DNA of 29,062 nt. It comes from Chara braunii. Taxonomy: Eukaryota > Streptophyta > Charophyceae > Charales > Characeae. The DNA lies in the NCBI GenBank assembly GCA_003427395.1, contig BFEA01000843.1, positions 175,997 to 205,058 on the forward strand, in the 5' to 3' direction. Below the pieces are notes generated by a model. It had not been told where the DNA came from. It saw only the letters and a program-made list of their open reading frames with translations, and made no database searches. Position numbers and translations under genes: made by a program. Below, piece by piece: positions 11,630 to 21,800 of this stretch (the stretch's first letter is position 1; each line of letters opens with the position of its first letter).

Positions 11630-11637
11630 GTTTAAGT
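11630..11637. repeat. Left 8-bp target-site duplication of MITE copy 1
   Basis: GTTTAAGT here is repeated exactly at 12000-12007, immediately after the element. Confidence 0.92.
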
Positions 11638-11999
11638 CTTCGTTGCCACTTGTACTCACCCTCGTACGAGTATGGATTCGTACTCTTCTACCCGTACGCT
11701 ACTCGTACATTAGGGGCCCCGTACAATTTTTTTTTTTTTTTTTTTTTTTTTAATCCAGTATTGTTTTTATTTTTTTCCTCAAATTGTAATAAGAATCTAA
11801 AGATGATACTCGGGCAAATGTTGTTTGTTTTGTTCTATTGCATGACATATTTATTTTTCGGATTTGTTTGATGTTTTTTTTTTTTTTTTTTTTTTTTGCT
11901 TTTTCGTACGGCGGCGTACAAGACGTACAGGTTCCCGTACAGGTATTACCTGTACATTTCGTACGGAAAACTCTTGTACGTGTATGTTATGCAACGTAG
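11638..11999. mobile_element. CGTAC-rich MITE, copy 1 (hAT type)
   Basis: The 362-bp element begins CTTCGTTGC and ends GCAACGTAG, whose reverse complement is CTACGTTGC, so eight of nine terminal bases match. It is flanked by the perfect 8-bp duplication GTTTAAGT. Its ends are filled with repeated GTAC and CGTAC motifs, and its centre has T runs and a segment ending CATGACATATTTATTTTTCGG. It sits inside a satellite monomer. The adjacent monomer at about 11,358-11,366 keeps the uninterrupted site TGGTTTAAGTATGGATTCC, which proves insertion. It has no coding capacity. The 8-bp duplication points to hAT transposition. Confidence 0.92.
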
Positions 12000-12007
12000 G
12001 TTTAAGT
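12000..12007. repeat. Right 8-bp target-site duplication of MITE copy 1
   Basis: GTTTAAGT, identical to 11630-11637. The satellite monomer resumes directly from it. Confidence 0.92.
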
Positions 12008-12199
12008 ATGGATTCCATTGCACTTTGACAATTATGTATCTTACAAGACGTAATTGACATGCCATTGTCATAAACAGAAAGTCAAGTGAGTATTGTGGAT
12101 TCTGTTGCATTTCGAGAAATATCGTAATCATGAAAATAAAAATAATGTTTAATAAATTGAGGGAATCACACAACAAGGTTTGAATTGTAAAAATATTAA

Positions 12200-13751
12200 A
12201 ATAATATGAAAGTATCACATAATCTTTATTTAAAAGTTGAAAATTGTATGCAAACGTGCGAGAAATTATAAACGCAAGATCGAACTACGTCTAAACTTGA
12301 TGTTACAAGCCAACTCAAAATTGAACTACATTCAAATGTAATGGTATGAGCCGTCGTAATATAAACTTTCAAAAATGCTATCATTTACAAAAACATCTAC
12401 AAGCGTCTCCGCGTCCCATGAGAACCAAACCCGTATAAGGCATTCATTGACAATCCGAAAACAAGAGTTTGTGGGTGTCTCTTTGTCGCTACATTCGAGA
12501 ACACCGAAATGTATTTCATCCTTACAAACCTACCAACACCTACCAAAGACTTACCGATGGCATCACGCACGCAACATGCCACTTGCTCTTTCTCATACCA
12601 CTTGTCAACCTCATGAATTTGACCGACGATCTCCAAGAGAAGCCACAAATTATTGCAACCATTGATTCTAAGTTCATTGCAAGAAACAGGCACTACAGTG
12701 TCGACCAAAGTTTGCTTTCGGTTCTAACATGCCACACACAACACTCTGCAGAGGTTGAAACTGGTCAAAGACAACCGTACGCAACAGTATGATACATCCG
12801 GTGACCGTGTTTCAACAACACGTAACGAATATAGTTCCAAGAACGGATTGTAGGAGACGCAGTCCAACAACTATTGTTTCAAGTTTGCAGACCACACGCG
12901 AGGTTACCTCGTGACGTTCCCTAGGCGAAGGTAAAACCGTTTATTCTTTTGCTACTGAATGCGATGCGCATGGACGGAAGTTGCCTGACCCCGATGACAT
13001 AATGAGGTACTTTGACTAGGCTCCCCCACTCCATCACAAAAGAAAACTTTTACTCCTTATGCCATGGACATTTTCTTGCCACAATTGCTCTATCCCATTC
13101 TGCGTTGGATCAGGCATCGAGAGGTTTGCCCAAGAAGGGGACGACACTCATTCATGGGTTGTTTTCGAACTCTGTTCTCATTTGCCCGATAATTTCTCTA
13201 TTGTCGCCCGCACCACGAAATCCGCATACGCAAGGAAGAATGGGATACGAATAATCATGCCAATCGATCATTACTCCTGTCGCACTCCCTACACAAGACG
13301 TGACATGTAAATACAAACGAAAATGAATTGTTGAAAAAATAGAAAAATCGCCTCTACGATTAACTTAACTTCCAAAATTGCTTAACCAACCATTTTATAA
13401 AAATAAACCCTTGACAATAGACAAAATCCGCCACCTTGTTGTACCATAAAATCGTCTCAATTCACTAGTTCAAAATGAGTATGTTCTCTTCCAAATTCCC
13501 GTCGGAACGGTCATTTTCAAATATCTTACTCGCTCATCTATTGAGCGGACAGACAGGACTTATGATGTGCGCTCGTCGTTTTTGTCTCGTGCATTGATAC
13601 TGCCTTCAGCAGATGGACTCACATCTTGAAGTGCAGCTTCAACATTCAGTCAAACATTTGAAGAAATCACAAGTCCAGTCGTGAACAGTTTTGTACCTCT
13701 GGTCGGTCTCTCTCAACCAAAGGCGATCGAGTCGACATGCTACCATTGTGT
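12200..13751. other. AT-rich to mixed intergenic stretch
   Basis: No recognised gene. A 103-codon minus-strand frame (12397-12708) and an 83-codon plus-strand frame (13059-13310, containing CHNCSIPFC) are open, but I recognise no family and see no supporting neighbour or splice structure. Either could be a decayed exon. Confidence 0.4.
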
Positions 13752-16498
13752 TTAGTCAGTCATTTTCCATCTTTTCTCCCATGCATTATCATATAGTTCT
13801 TGGAGCGACTTTGCTCTCCCAGTCGGCACCCAGTATTCCACTAACACTTTATTACAAATCTTTGAATTTTTTTCACCAACCAACCGAGAAAGAGTTTTGC
13901 CCACCTCGATAGTCACGCTGCTGGGCAGATCGACATCGAAGGGGCGAACGATAAGAAAAGTTCCCACATCAACATGCACGAGAGGTTCGAAACTGGTCTT
14001 CGGACGATCTTTTCTTCATCCAACAAATAGGGGTTCGCTTTCGTTGATGATGGCACTATTAGGAAAAGGTTATCCATCGCTTTCAAGCAACTATGGTCTT
14101 GGCTTAAAACTTTACAGAGGTTGTGGGGATAACCTGTTGGTGATGACTTTGTCTCCATGTTTGATAACCTCCTCCAAGTAACAAAAAACTCAGTATCTCC
14201 TACTCACCTCATGGTCGATGTAAGTGTACCACGTTAACCGCCTCCTCTCCAGCAACTCGCGAAATTGAATAACACAATTTTTGTTTTTATAATAGTAATT
14301 TCGAGAAAGGTGTTGCACAGGAGGTGGGTCAAATGGCCACAAAGGACCTGCGTAGCTTTCATCAGGGTTTTTATTGAACCAATAAATCGGACCTTCCTCA
14401 GGCAACCAGTTGCCGTCATCGCAAAACTCCTTGTACAACATGCCCGGATTATCTCCAACCATAAAAAAATTAAGCAAGTGCGGTTTCAAAATACTAGTAA
14501 TGTCCAACGCAATGCATGAGTCTTTTATACCTTTCCAATCTGCCAGTGTATCGAGGAAAATATATTTCAGAGAATTTTTGTGAGATTGCTCTATGAGCTC
14601 GTAGAACTCATTCATAGTATAAGCGTCCATGTCTTTCAATTTCTTCGAGAAGATGCAGAAAGTAGCGTCAACATGTGTATGGGTATGTCTCACCAGCATG
14701 AAACTTATTTCTACCTTTTGGAAAACTTTAAACTGAACCAACAATGGAGTTAGTGCACATATGTATTTGTTCTTGTTTTCTTGCCAACAATTATCTGCTT
14801 GAATGCGCAAAGACGGTGGCAGTGGCATCACGCTCGCTTGAATTTCGACGAGGGTTCTCATAAGACAAGTAACGATTGTGTTCGAATCTTGCTTGAAATA
14901 AGGAAACTACGTGTAGACATAAATATAAGGGTCTCTACTTTGTGCAATGACACCTGTTAGATTGGTCTTCAGTATCATCACGTGCATAAGTGTTTTCGAG
15001 TGGTTCGCCTGACCAATATGGGGGATAGTCATCTTCTTCTGATTCATGCCATCAATGATGAGACACAAATGCTCGTTCGAATGGACCATCGAATGAGTCT
15101 TTGCTCGACTATAGTCCAGTCTGTGTTCAACTTGCTGCCTTTGGTGAGCTTTCATCTCCTCCCGACCTCGTTCTCGATCTCGAGGAAGAGCAACATATTG
15201 TATACGTTCTTTGAGTTCATTGTAGACGACACACTTTGTGAATGTGTTCAAGTGTTCTAGTGAAACATGATAAAAATGTTTTTGCCATAATTTCTAAAAG
15301 CTGGTCTCAAACACGACTTCGAGGTCGATAGCCACAAAGTCTGATTTGATGGACTCATAAATTGAACGCTTCGTAAAAACAACTGACAGTCGAAGTTTCG
15401 GTCTGTAAACCCCATCTTGACGAGCCACCTCATTCGACATGCTATCCGCATGACAGTCTATGAATGTTTTCGTGCCGGCAAGTATGATGAATGACTTATC
15501 TTTTGAATGTTATCTACCCGTAAGCCCTTGCTCGCGACACACAAAGTCATTATCCAACTGTTTTTTGTAGCTATAAAACGTATTATGAGAGGCACCGAGA
15601 ACATTGCAGTAGGCCTTGACGCACATGTGACGTTCCAACTCTACAGCGAGACACGTTTCCGTCCACCTTCATTACGCGTGAAGTCTTTAAGACTTTTCAT
15701 CCACCATTCTGCTCACTCTTCAGGACTCTTACTGTACAATCCTTATCTAACCTTTCATACTTCCTCCGGTGACACGTTGTAATAACAGCGAGCCTTGCAA
15801 CATGTCATGCCACGTACCATGAACAATTTTTTTTTGGACAACATGTCTTTTGCTTTTTTGTACTGCTCTATCTTTCTTGTATTCCTATTAACCATGCTAT
15901 ACGGTCTTCTCCCCCCTAGAAGATGTGCAAACAAAATTTGTCATATTGCCATTTTTTCTTTATCGCTCCTGCCAGATGCTTCTGACCCGGACTGACTCTG
16001 AACAACAATCGCATCATGAGATCGCACTTGGGTTGAACTCGCCCATGTCGTAGACAGTTCCTCCGAAGAATAGTCTTTGGCAACCAACTTTGTACCACTG
16101 TTGCTAGCTTGCTGTAACGACGCACTGGAAGAGGATTGTTGTCCAGACGGGTAAATCGGTGGCCACCAACTTCTCACTCTGGGCATCAGAGGTTGTCAAA
16201 GAAGCAGCCATCGGGATGCAACAGTTTTCCACCAAACTTGCAGGGTGCACTTTGCCAGAAACGTGGAAATTGTGTGGGAGGCAGACGACTCTTTGCCTGT
16301 GGACGGTGTCGCTAAACCCCGAGGGAAATGGATGGAACTCCCTAAACTCTCACGAAAAGCGAGACTTCGTTTTTTGGGGACCGCAGCATTGGATTGTTGG
16401 AATTGCGAACTGTCCGAAAAGCTCGTTGGGGCCAACTGTAGGTCTTGTTGGTGAAAATGCAAGTCGATGGCCTGTTTGGTGTCCATAGCCTGGTTCAT
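13752..16498 (-). pseudogene. DUF7869-family protein, decayed
   Basis: One minus-strand frame carries the family's blocks in order. MCVKAYCNVLGASHNTFYSY lies near 15,625, LCLIIDGMNQKKMTIPH near 15,070, and LRIQADNCWQENKNKY near 14,790. HTHTHVDATFC follows near 14,680 and PIYWFNKNPDESYAG near 14,370. A C-terminal block DVGTFLIVRPFDVDLP lies near 13,960. In-frame stops interrupt at 15510 (TAA), 15294 (TAG), 14907 (TAG) and 14190 (TGA). The last follows a GAG/GTGAGT splice-donor-like site (14202-14207), so a small intron may lie there. Upstream, CCKARCYYNVSPEEV (about 15,800) and a Ser/Gln-rich N-terminal segment (16498-15941) sit in other frames. The family's function is unknown. The D, DN..EN and HTH..VD spacing resembles an RNase H-like fold, which is inference. 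Confidence 0.75.
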
Positions 16499-16689
16499 GC
16501 GACCGTTCGTTGAACCGTCCTTTCCGCCGTCATGTAGCCGTCGGAGTTGCGGACGGGGTAGCCGTTAGGAAAATCGATCGAACTCTGCAATGCGGAGTGA
16601 ACAGGGAATTCGATTTCATCTCTACTAGCTGCAAAACAACGGAGCAAAGTGTAAGAACGATATTAAGAACATGTGTCTATGACCCATCC

Positions 16690-16850
16690 CCCCCCCCCCC
16701 TCAAACCCCTGATGTGACATTTCAAAATGGCGAGCCCGTGTGCTTGCAATGCTAGCCCCTGCAGCTAATTAGCCGAAAAGGAAGGTGTGAATTTGCAGGC
16801 GGGTGACACTAACGATCCAGAAAACCACGACATGTGAAGTGCGCCGACAT
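16690..16850 (+). repeat. Isolated copy of the 25.4-27.5 kb repeat module
   Basis: GTGTGCTTGCAATGC (16738) with GTGAATTTGCAGGCGGGTGACAC further on matches the module at 26,850-26,930 (GTGTGCTAGCACC, then GAAATTGCAGGCGGTTGACAC). The copy lies about 9 kb from the tandem array, so the module is dispersed as well as tandem. A C12 run begins near 16,688. Confidence 0.7.
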
Positions 16851-17091
16851 TTGAACTTGCTAGAGATCGGAATCCTTCGACGACATTGATTGTATGTCCC
16901 GAAGGGCATCCAAATATTTCTTGCCTCAAACTCTGGCGACAAGAATTGCATTGATAGAAAAGGGAGATGCCCTTTTACCTTTAGTTTTTTATACTTTTTT
17001 TAGTTGGACGTTAAAGTCATCAGCAAGTGTCAAAGTCAACCCCCTTGACCTATTTACAGGCCTCCAATGATGGAACCGAGCTGCTACAAAA

Positions 17092-17384
17092 CTGTGTAAC
17101 TCTTCGTACGACGTAACGGGGGTTTATCGTACGGTCATACGTACGGCCGTATGCACAGCCCTGTACGAAAAAAAAATTTAAATCGTTTTGTTTTCTTGTA
17201 TCTCAAATTTGGTAACGAATTTCAATATGACCCTGAGGCAAAAGTGTTTCAGTTTATTTTTTTGCATAACATATTTGTTTTTCAGATTTTTTTTTATTTT
17301 TTTTTTTATTTTTTTCGTACGTACGGTCCAAACTACCACATGAGCCCGTACGTACGGCCTGTATTCGTACGAGGGTCTCCATAG
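17092..17384. mobile_element. CGTAC-rich MITE, copy 2 (hAT type)
   Basis: The 293-bp element begins CTGTGTAACTCTTCGTACG and ends CGTACGAGGGTCTCCATAG. Flanks CTACAAAA (17084-17091) and CTACACAA (17385-17392) form an 8-bp duplication with one mismatch. Like copy 1 it has CGTAC-dense ends, T-rich runs and a related interior: GCATAACATATTTGTTTTTCAG here against GCATGACATATTTATTTTTCGG in copy 1. Its first nine bases are identical to the left end of the large hAT element 180 bp away. The boundaries are chosen from this shared terminus and the flanking duplication. Confidence 0.78.
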
Positions 17385-17557
17385 CTACACAAGGCCTTCG
17401 CCCGCCTACCACTCATCCACACTGGTTGCTGACGAGGGTAGGTCCCTCAACCGCCTTGGCAGTTGTCTAGCATCGAGAGGTTAGTCCCTCAAGGCGCGTG
17501 TCAGCCGACACTTGAGTGTCGAACGGGACCCTCAATATACCATCGAGGTCCACATGA

Positions 17558-17565
17558 GTATGCGT
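17558..17565. repeat. Left target-site duplication of the large hAT element
   Basis: GTATGCGT abuts the CTGTGTAACCG terminus. The partner GTATGCGC follows the opposite terminus and differs at the last base. Confidence 0.78.
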
Positions 17566-17576
17566 CTGTGTAACCG

Positions 17577-17710
17577 GTTGAACGCCGTGAATGCTCGTTC
17601 ACGTTTAAACGCGCGCGTTCAACCCCACCTGCCCCGCGTTCAATCGCGTTTAAACGCGCTGCACGAGCGCGTGCGCGAAAAAATTGAACGCAGTCCCGCG
17701 GGGCGCGCGC
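17577..17710. repeat. Left subterminal repeats of the large hAT element
   Basis: Dense copies of GTTGAACG, CGTTCACG, GTTTAAACGCGCGCGTTCAA and TTGAACGC occur within 130 bp of the left end. They include a perfect 14-bp palindrome CGCGTTTAAACGCG (17645-17658). The same motif set reappears near the opposite end, which fits transposase-binding sites. Confidence 0.75.
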
Positions 17711-17789
17711 GCGCGACTGGGGCTACGGGGTGGTGGTCTGAGTTCAACAAACCACCAAAGTGCGAAAACCGCCCCCCATTCCACCCGAT

Positions 17790-18049
17790 NNNNNNNNNNN
17801 NNNNNNNNNNNNNNNNNNNNNNNNNNNNNNNNNNNNNNNNNNNNNNNNNNNNNNNNNNNNNNNNNNNNNNNNNNNNNNNNNNNNNNNNNNNNNNNNNNNN
17901 NNNNNNNNNNNNNNNNNNNNNNNNNNNNNNNNNNNNNNNNNNNNNNNNNNNNNNNNNNNNNNNNNNNNNNNNNNNNNNNNNNNNNNNNNNNNNNNNNNNN
18001 NNNNNNNNNNNNNNNNNNNNNNNNNNNNNNNNNNNNNNNNNNNNNNNNN
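17790..18049. other. Assembly gap (260 N)
   Basis: A run of N lies inside the hAT element, between GC-rich subterminal sequence and a CA-rich microsatellite. Open frames drawn across it have no meaning. Confidence 0.99.
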
Positions 18050-18250
18050 GCCACCCATTTACACACACACACACTAACACACACACACACACACATACAC
18101 ACACGCACATGCACACACAAATTCACACCGTCGCCCCAGTCGCGGGCACTTTTTTTTTTCGCGAACACGCACAACCCCCCAAACTGCGCCACCCATTTAC
18201 ACAAACAAATACACACACACATAATCACATTCACACACACACACACAAAC
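18050..18250 (+). repeat. CA-rich microsatellite with a ~137-bp duplication
   Basis: Interrupted CA/AC runs occur twice. Each is preceded by GCCACCCATTTACACA (18050 and about 18187), indicating that a roughly 137-bp segment including the microsatellite was duplicated. Confidence 0.85.
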
Positions 18251-18262
18251 TGCGATGTTTTT

Positions 18263-18272
18263 TTTATTTATT
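18263..18272 (-). promoter_or_regulatory. Candidate polyadenylation signals for the transposase
   Basis: Two overlapping TTTATT words on the plus strand read AATAAA on the minus strand, about 590 bases beyond the transposase stop codon. This is a motif match only, in T-rich sequence where chance matches are likely. Confidence 0.25.
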
Positions 18273-18383
18273 TTTTTCAAAATTTGTTTTTTCTTTTTCT
18301 TTTTATTTTTTTTGCGCAAAACAAGCGGTTAGAGAATTTTTAAAAAAAGTGTTGCAAGCAAAAAAAATAAAAACAGGTGGTTT

Positions 18384-18453
18384 GGGGGGTTCGGGCGCAG
18401 GGGTGGGGGCGGGGTGCCAGGGGGGGCTACGGGAGGGTTTGGGTTATGAGGGG
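18384..18453 (+). other. Potential G-quadruplex cluster
   Basis: At least ten runs of three or more G occur in 70 bases (18384-18389, 18393-18395, 18400-18403, 18405-18409, 18411-18414, 18420-18426, 18431-18433, 18435-18437, 18441-18443, 18450-18453), mostly with short loops. The sequence satisfies the four-tract quadruplex pattern several times over. On the minus strand it lies within the presumed 3' transcript region of the transposase. Confidence 0.8.
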
Positions 18454-18690
18454 CCTGGAAACACACAAAACACTCGTCGTCTGAAAACAGAAACATCGCA
18501 AATGCCAAGACGTAATGATCGAAGCAAAACGCAAACCAATATAGCATGGATAATAAAAAAAATCAGACACATCGTGTCGAAGCCCCGCCAGTCTGTGAAA
18601 AGAATTACCAACCCGAAAATGCCGACGAACAAGCACACTAAAATACACTGGAAAGTTGCAATCTCCGAAGTAGCAAACTGGAGAAAATTG

Positions 18691-18798
18691 CCTACCGGAA
18701 AGTACACTATAATACAACATCACAAAACACTACGTCTGCGCAGAAAAGTACCCACCAAAAAGTAGACTATAATACAACCTCACGAGACACTACGTCTG
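18691..18798 (+). repeat. 60-bp period tandem duplication
   Basis: AGTACACTATAATACAAC (18701) and AGTAGACTATAATACAAC (18761) each continue into a CATCAC/CTCACG segment and ACACTACGTCTG. Two copies of about 48 bp therefore sit 60 bp apart, just downstream of the minus-strand transposase stop. Confidence 0.9.
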
Positions 18799-18860
18799 TC
18801 ATGGATAACAAAAAACTAAAGTACACTAAGAAAGTCACGAAAATGCAAGTCCGTAATCCG

Positions 18861-21800
18861 TCAACGATCGTCGTGTGCACGCGGATCTCGCTCGGACCGA
18901 TGAGAAACTCCTCCGTGGGACCGACCCCTGCCACCTCCTCGATCTCTCTGACGCTGGCCGCCACGTCCGTCTGCGGAAGGCTCGGGAGCAACGGGAAGCT
19001 CGTCGGAATCGTCGTCCATAATGACTCTCCTGCCTTTCACCATCCAAATGGCTGCTGCTGCTAGGTCATCACGTCGGTGGGACTCGCGTGCCATAGGTAG
19101 ATCGTCAGTCCCTGAAGTCTCCCCCTCCTGGCGTCGATCTAAGGGCACGTGTCGGGCCTGCCTCAATCGTGTAACAACATCAGGCTCCTCCAAAATAATC
19201 GACGCCTCTCTCAAACCGTACGTCCGCGGCGGATCTGCTGCGCTCGTTGTGGCACTGCCTGCGCCCTCACGTCTGCCGTCACCGTCGCCACCACTGCCAC
19301 CGTCGCCACCCCCTCGACCGCCAAACCCTGCAGCTACAACATCTCGACGTCTCGCGGTCGTGGAAACCCCTCTCAAACCTGGCTGACGACCGGCGTTCGC
19401 CGTCATCACCCGTCTCGTCTCACTTCATGGTCGATCTGTGCGACCGAACAACATGGTGTCCAGCAACTCCCGCGCACGTTGGGTAGTGTCTCTCTGTCTA
19501 CGGGCAACCGACCTCGGGGTGAGGCTGCCGCCCTCCCTCGGAGCTGCGCTCAAGGGTGACGAAGGGCCTGCGACACCTCCAGATGGCGCTGCGACCGAAC
19601 CTCCAGAAGGTAAGTCCCCTGCGGCCCCGCCCGATGCCGCTGCGGCGGAACCTCCAGAAGGTAAGCCCCTTGCAGCCCCGCCCGATGGCGCTGCGATGGA
19701 ACACCCAAAAGGTAAGCTGGGGCTGGCTGGCCCCCAAGATAAGTCCTGCATGTGAGGAAGCTTCCCCTCCTCGGGGACAGACCTCAAAACACGCTGGTCG
19801 ATCTCTGTCAAATCCCTCCTGCTGTGGTCCTCCAACTCCTCAGCGGTCATAAAACCAAAAGGGAGGCTGCCTCGAGGTGTAGCCACATGCCTAATCTCCG
19901 GCCTCGTCCGTGACGACGCAAAAGTAGGGACCGGGGGTATGCATGCGCCCCTGCCTACACGTCGCTCCTCGACCGGGCCACCGCCATGTGCAGGACGCCT
20001 ATAACCCTCCAAAAACGGTGCCTGATGTGGCCCCACTGGCCCCACAGCAGTGTGAACCACCAAAGTTTGTGGCGTGTCCTGTCCATCTGCGTCACGCCTG
20101 TCCACCTGTGTGGGGTCTCCCCCGCCAGACGTGGACATCGGATCGGCCACGGGCGGCACCTCCGACCCGTCAACACCAACGACCCCCGCTACGGCCCCGT
20201 CCCCCCCGGTGGTCGGCCCTATCCTCTCCGCCTGCGCTGATGGGCGAATATCATCAACGCTCACTGACTACCCCGTCTGTATGTCCTCCAGACCCGTGGA
20301 CATATGCACGGCACCCTCAACTGAACCCGCGGGCAGAGGCACGCCCGCGACCTCCTGCAATGTCTCCTCTGGCCTCAACTGCACGGCAGGAGGCTGCGCT
20401 GGCTCCGAACGTGGCTCCTCTGTCGGTGCTAACCCGCTCTCGTGCGTCCTTTGCTGAACATCTACTCCCGTACTCGAAACTTCTGCCAAAGCCGCCTCCC
20501 GCTGCGTCGTGTCGTGAACCTCTGCAGGAGTATCCGTGTGGGCAGCTGGCCCCACGTCAACAGACACCGTCGTATATGTCCCCATCTGCCTCTGTCGGTC
20601 CTCAACCGCAAGACGGGCGAGCTCCTGCGTCCTGGGGTCCCTCTGTGCCATGAGGCATGCTTGACGACTCTCAAGCCTATCCAACCTCTCCTCAAATGTC
20701 TCTCGAGGAGGTGTGCGATCCTCGTCTCCCTTTGCCCCCGACATCACCTCTCCGCGCATGGCAGGGGAGAAACTGTTCGGGTCCAGGAAGCTGATCTGTC
20801 CCAATAAGGCCTGCATACCCACACTAATGTCCCCACGGGACTCGCTCTCTCCACGGGGAAGACCCACGCTCTCTCCCGGGGGCATACCCATATCGCCAAA
20901 CTCACTGAAACCGCCTTCGCCGCCCATCAGTATCCCCTCAACCGCCGCATCAACCTCGGCACCGCCTCCAACTCCGGCTAGCGCACCACCATCTCCACCA
21001 ACCAACCCCTATCTGTCTCCGTCGTCACCCTGCACCGGCATAGGACCGCCCTCCGATCTGTCCTCCAATCGCTGTCTCAGGCCCCTCACCAGTCTCTGCA
21101 ATCGATCTGCACCGGCTGGCTGTCGATGAAGCTGCTCTGTCAAAGTGGGAAGAGCGGTGGATGATGCAGTGCCAGAGCGACCCAGAGGACGATGGCCAAT
21201 CCCCGACTCAGCCCCCCTCGAAGGTGCAGATCCAGGATCTGTCTCCCGCTCAGCGGGAAGCGGGGCAGTGGACGTAGGCCTCGAACGCTCTAAAGGGCTC
21301 CCATGATGACCCCCAGACTCCTCTTCCAAATCAACTCGAAAGAAAAGGTCATCTCCGCCACTCCGTCTCCGGACGTCCTCTGGGTTGCTCCACTCATCAC
21401 GCTCATCCGCCGCATGAGTGGCGCTAGCGGGGCCCGCCTGCTCGTCCTCGTCCTTGTGACCCTCGGAATCACTGTCGTCTCGAGGGTACGGGTGCAATAT
21501 GGCTGCTCGAGTCCCAAAAACATCGCCCACATCACTCGGAGGAGCTCAAGATCCACATGGGTCTCGCTGCCATGAACGTCTCTGATCCTCAACCTCCTCC
21601 CACGTCCTGCTCTTGTTCGTCCCCTTCCACGAGGGGCGAGTCCCAATACCTCCCTCCACGTCCAACAACGACTCATCTAGAGTCCACGGCAGTGCGAACC
21701 CGCGGCCTGCCCGCTGATGAGAGAGAAGGCGGACGTTGGCTGAGATCTCAAGCAACTTCGCGACCTTCTCCAACTCAAGTCGGTTATGCTTCTTCAACTG

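Larger units (their letters stand above)
10730..12140 (+). repeat. Satellite array, ~270-293-bp monomers
   Basis: The anchor GTATGGATTCCATTGCA or a variant recurs at 10802, 11071, 11364 and 12006. Spacings are 269 and 293, and 272 once the inserted MITE and its duplication are subtracted. Other anchors keep the same order: GGAAGTGAATCGAAGAG, TCACACGGTAAAC, GAAATTCAAGAGAA, GCATTGAGTTGGACGTATTTTACAT and ATTTCATCACACTTC. The array begins part-way through a monomer near 10,730 and ends in a shortened monomer near 12,140. AT-rich sequence follows. Confidence 0.92.

Noticed and set aside
10730-12190. A CRISPR-like array
   Set aside because: The repeats are 270-293-bp satellite monomers without the short-repeat/unique-spacer pattern, and the genome is eukaryotic.
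17512-18765. A 417-codon plus-strand frame
   Set aside because: It runs through 260 N and CA-repeat sequence. The apparent length comes from the gap and microsatellite.
19943-20653. A 236-codon plus-strand frame
   Set aside because: It lies antisense to the continuous minus-strand transposase tail, which has the in-frame 51-bp repeat and frame continuity with recognised domains.
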